Assembly: GCA_002493835.1 (NCBI GenBank)
Contig: DLAA01000120.1
Coordinates: 1-15,103, forward strand
Reading direction: 5' to 3'
Source: Lachnospiraceae bacterium UBA7060
GTDB lineage: Bacteria; Bacillota; Clostridia; Lachnospirales; Lachnospiraceae
Length of the DNA: 15,103 nucleotides
Shown: in pieces, positions 14,058 to 15,103 of the stretch
Layout of the letters: every line of letters starts with the position of its first letter
How positions within the stretch are numbered: the first letter of the stretch is position 1
Notes under the pieces: generated by a model
What the model was told of the DNA's origin: nothing
What the model saw: only the letters and a program-made list of their open reading frames with translations
The model's database searches: none
Made by a program: the position numbers and the translations under genes

Positions 14058-14912
14058 TCAAATGCCCCTCTTAAAGCCTTTCCCCATAATCTCGCTGCTC
14101 TTTGTCACCATGAGAAACGCATCCGGCTCAACTGTCTGAATATACCGTTCCAGCATAACCGCCTGCTTCGGATCCATCACAGTGAGTATCACTACCTTCC
14201 CCTTGTGTGTGTAAGCACCTTCGGCGTTATAAACTGTGGCACTCCGTTTCAAGTCATTCATAATATAATCACATATCGGCTTCGGATTGCTGCATATAAT
14301 TGTAAAATATTTATTCAGCTTCATACGCTCGATAGCCTTATCAATCAACAAGGATTTCGTCATCAAACCACAGACAGAAAACAACCCTGTCCTGATGTCA
14401 AAGACAAAGCAAGCCGCCACCACAATGGCGGCATCCACCACCATAATCGCCGACGAAATGTCCATCGTTGTGTGCTGCTTTACTATCATTGCAATGATAT
14501 CTGTCCCGCCGCTTGAAGCATTCTCATAAAAGAGCATAGCTGAGGCAATCGCTGGCAGCGCTATCGCATACAAAAATTCTAATGTAGTCTCGTCCGTGAG
14601 AGGTGCAGACATCGGAAACACTACTTCCATGAGATTAAGCAGCAAAGATGACACCACTGTTACATATGCCGTCTTCACTCCAAACCCCTTTCCTAAAAAT
14701 AGGAAGCCAATTATCAGAAGAATCATATTGATGAACAAATTGACCTGAGATGCCGTAAAAGGCAGAAAATTCGTCAACACCACCGCCAAACCTGAAACGC
14801 CGCCAAAAGAAAAGTTATTTGGAAATTTGAAGACATAGACACCGATATCCATCAGCACCACCGCCAAGGTGATCACAAAGTATTCTTTGATAACATGTCC
14901 ATATTTTTTCAT
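14058..14912 (-). CDS. YitT family membrane protein with C-terminal DUF2179
   Basis: This is a 284-residue protein of the YitT (UPF0750) family, whose function is not settled. There are about five membrane segments in the first 175 residues (near 10-30, 52-74, 80-100, 112-132 and 152-171), with the family signature FSFGGVSGLAVVL and ENASSGGTDIIAMI. The cytoplasmic C-terminal domain (about 200-280) has the DUF2179 pattern, KYFTIICSNP and GKVVILTVMD. The ATG start is preceded by a purine-rich GGGGGAG, somewhat distant at about 12 nt. The next gene, for a MATE transporter, follows after 2 nt. I see no promoter between the terminator at 14950-14987 and the start. Confidence 0.92.
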   Translation of the reverse strand: MKKYGHVIKEYFVITLAVVLMDIGVYVFKFPNNFSFGGVSGLAVVLTNFLPFTASQVNLFINMILLIIGFLFLGKGFGVKTAYVTVVSSLLLNLMEVVFPMSAPLTDETTLEFLYAIALPAIASAMLFYENASSGGTDIIAMIVKQHTTMDISSAIMVVDAAIVVAACFVFDIRTGLFSVCGLMTKSLLIDKAIERMKLNKYFTIICSNPKPICDYIMNDLKRSATVYNAEGAYTHKGKVVILTVMDPKQAVMLERYIQTVEPDAFLMVTKSSEIMGKGFKRGI

Positions 14913-14949
14913 AGTATTCTCTGCTCCCCCTGTAGTATTTCCGTAAGGC

Positions 14950-14987
14950 GAAAAAGAAGCCGGAATGTAACCGTCATTCCGACTTCT
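14950..14987 (-). terminator. Intrinsic terminator upstream of yitT
   Basis: A stem of about 12-13 bp with one G-U pair (arms 14955-14967 and 14975-14987) and a 7-nt loop is followed on the minus strand by TTTTTC. It lies about 95 nt after the tRNA-like 3' end and only about 38 nt before the yitT ATG. It could end the RNA-gene transcript or act as an attenuator for yitT. Confidence 0.8.
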
Positions 14988-15081
14988 CCTCTATCGACTA
15001 GGAACGCTCCTCCTAATCGCCGCACAACCTGCCCGCCACTTTAGTGGCAGATTCCCTCCCTGCAGGCCTATGCATCAATAG
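14988..15081 (-). other. Structured non-coding stretch between the RNA gene and the terminator
   Basis: This stretch contains a 9-bp hairpin (arms about 14996-15004 and 15012-15020, one G-U pair), a near-perfect hairpin GCCACT-TT-AGTGGC (15035-15048) and possible outer pairing of CCTGC (15029-15033) with GCAGG (15062-15066). There is no ORF and no T-box sequence. It may be the trailer of the RNA gene or a small RNA. I do not recognise the family. Confidence 0.4.
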
Positions 15082-15103
15082 TGGAAGCAATGGGGCTCGA
15101 ACC
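15082..15103 (-). tRNA. 3' end of a tRNA or tRNA-like RNA, cut by the window edge
   Basis: On the minus strand the window opens with GG, then the T-loop TTCGAGC (15095-15101), a T-stem strand CCCAT (15090-15094), an acceptor strand TGCTTCC (15083-15089) and an A at the discriminator position (15082). The next bases are CTA, so CCA is not encoded. The anticodon lies outside the window, so the amino acid is unknown. U before CC with a discriminator A would also fit tRNA-Ala or the tRNA-like end of tmRNA. Confidence 0.65.

Noticed and set aside
14913..15081. T-box or known riboswitch upstream of yitT
   Set aside because: No T-box core sequence or other riboswitch core I recognise is present; only generic hairpins and a terminator can be supported.

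Overview
The window looks like a chromosomal segment of an anaerobic, moderate-GC Firmicute of the Lachnospiraceae type (Clostridia). The evidence is a thl-crt-hbd set for reducing acetyl-CoA towards butyrate, long-form HPF, CATC-type thioredoxin reductase, Firmicute-style promoters (TTGACA/TATAAT with 17-18 bp spacers) and strong AGGAG-type ribosome binding sites. There are no phage, transposase or CRISPR genes. Fourteen complete protein genes and one RNA gene cut by the right edge are supported.

Left part (1-3500, minus strand): a promoter at about 3465-3493 drives thl, crt, a 72-codon unknown gene and hbd. Together the enzymes turn two acetyl-CoA into crotonyl-CoA. No butyryl-CoA dehydrogenase or ETF genes lie in the window. 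The thl-crt spacer carries two perfect inverted repeats. Beyond hbd, at the left edge, there is a run of hairpins built on a roughly 36-nt repeated motif.

Middle (3500-9180): a two-TM methyl-accepting chemotaxis protein and a membrane-anchored M23 peptidase lie on the minus strand, each with its own promoter. Divergent from the peptidase, with abutting -35 boxes, is a plus-strand pair: a DUF1576-type membrane protein with a visible internal duplication, and an unknown 118-residue partner. A hairpin with a minus-strand U-tract separates this pair from the convergent hpf gene, which encodes the long ribosome hibernation factor.

Right part (9180-15103): a secreted SH3b-SH3b-NlpC/P60 peptidoglycan hydrolase has a WalR-like direct repeat in its leader. 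Next comes trxB, divergent from a YmfI/FabG-like reductase through overlapping -10 boxes. A convergent yitT-MATE membrane-protein operon follows. At the edge is the 3' end of a tRNA-like gene, followed by structured DNA and an intrinsic terminator only about 40 nt before yitT.

Most of the window is ordinary housekeeping and cell-envelope content. The less ordinary signals are the edge hairpin array, the small gene inside the butyrate operon, the thl-crt spacer structures, the DUF1576 pair, the WalR-like site, and the promoterless-looking yitT leader. I found no clear evidence for a large undescribed multi-gene system.
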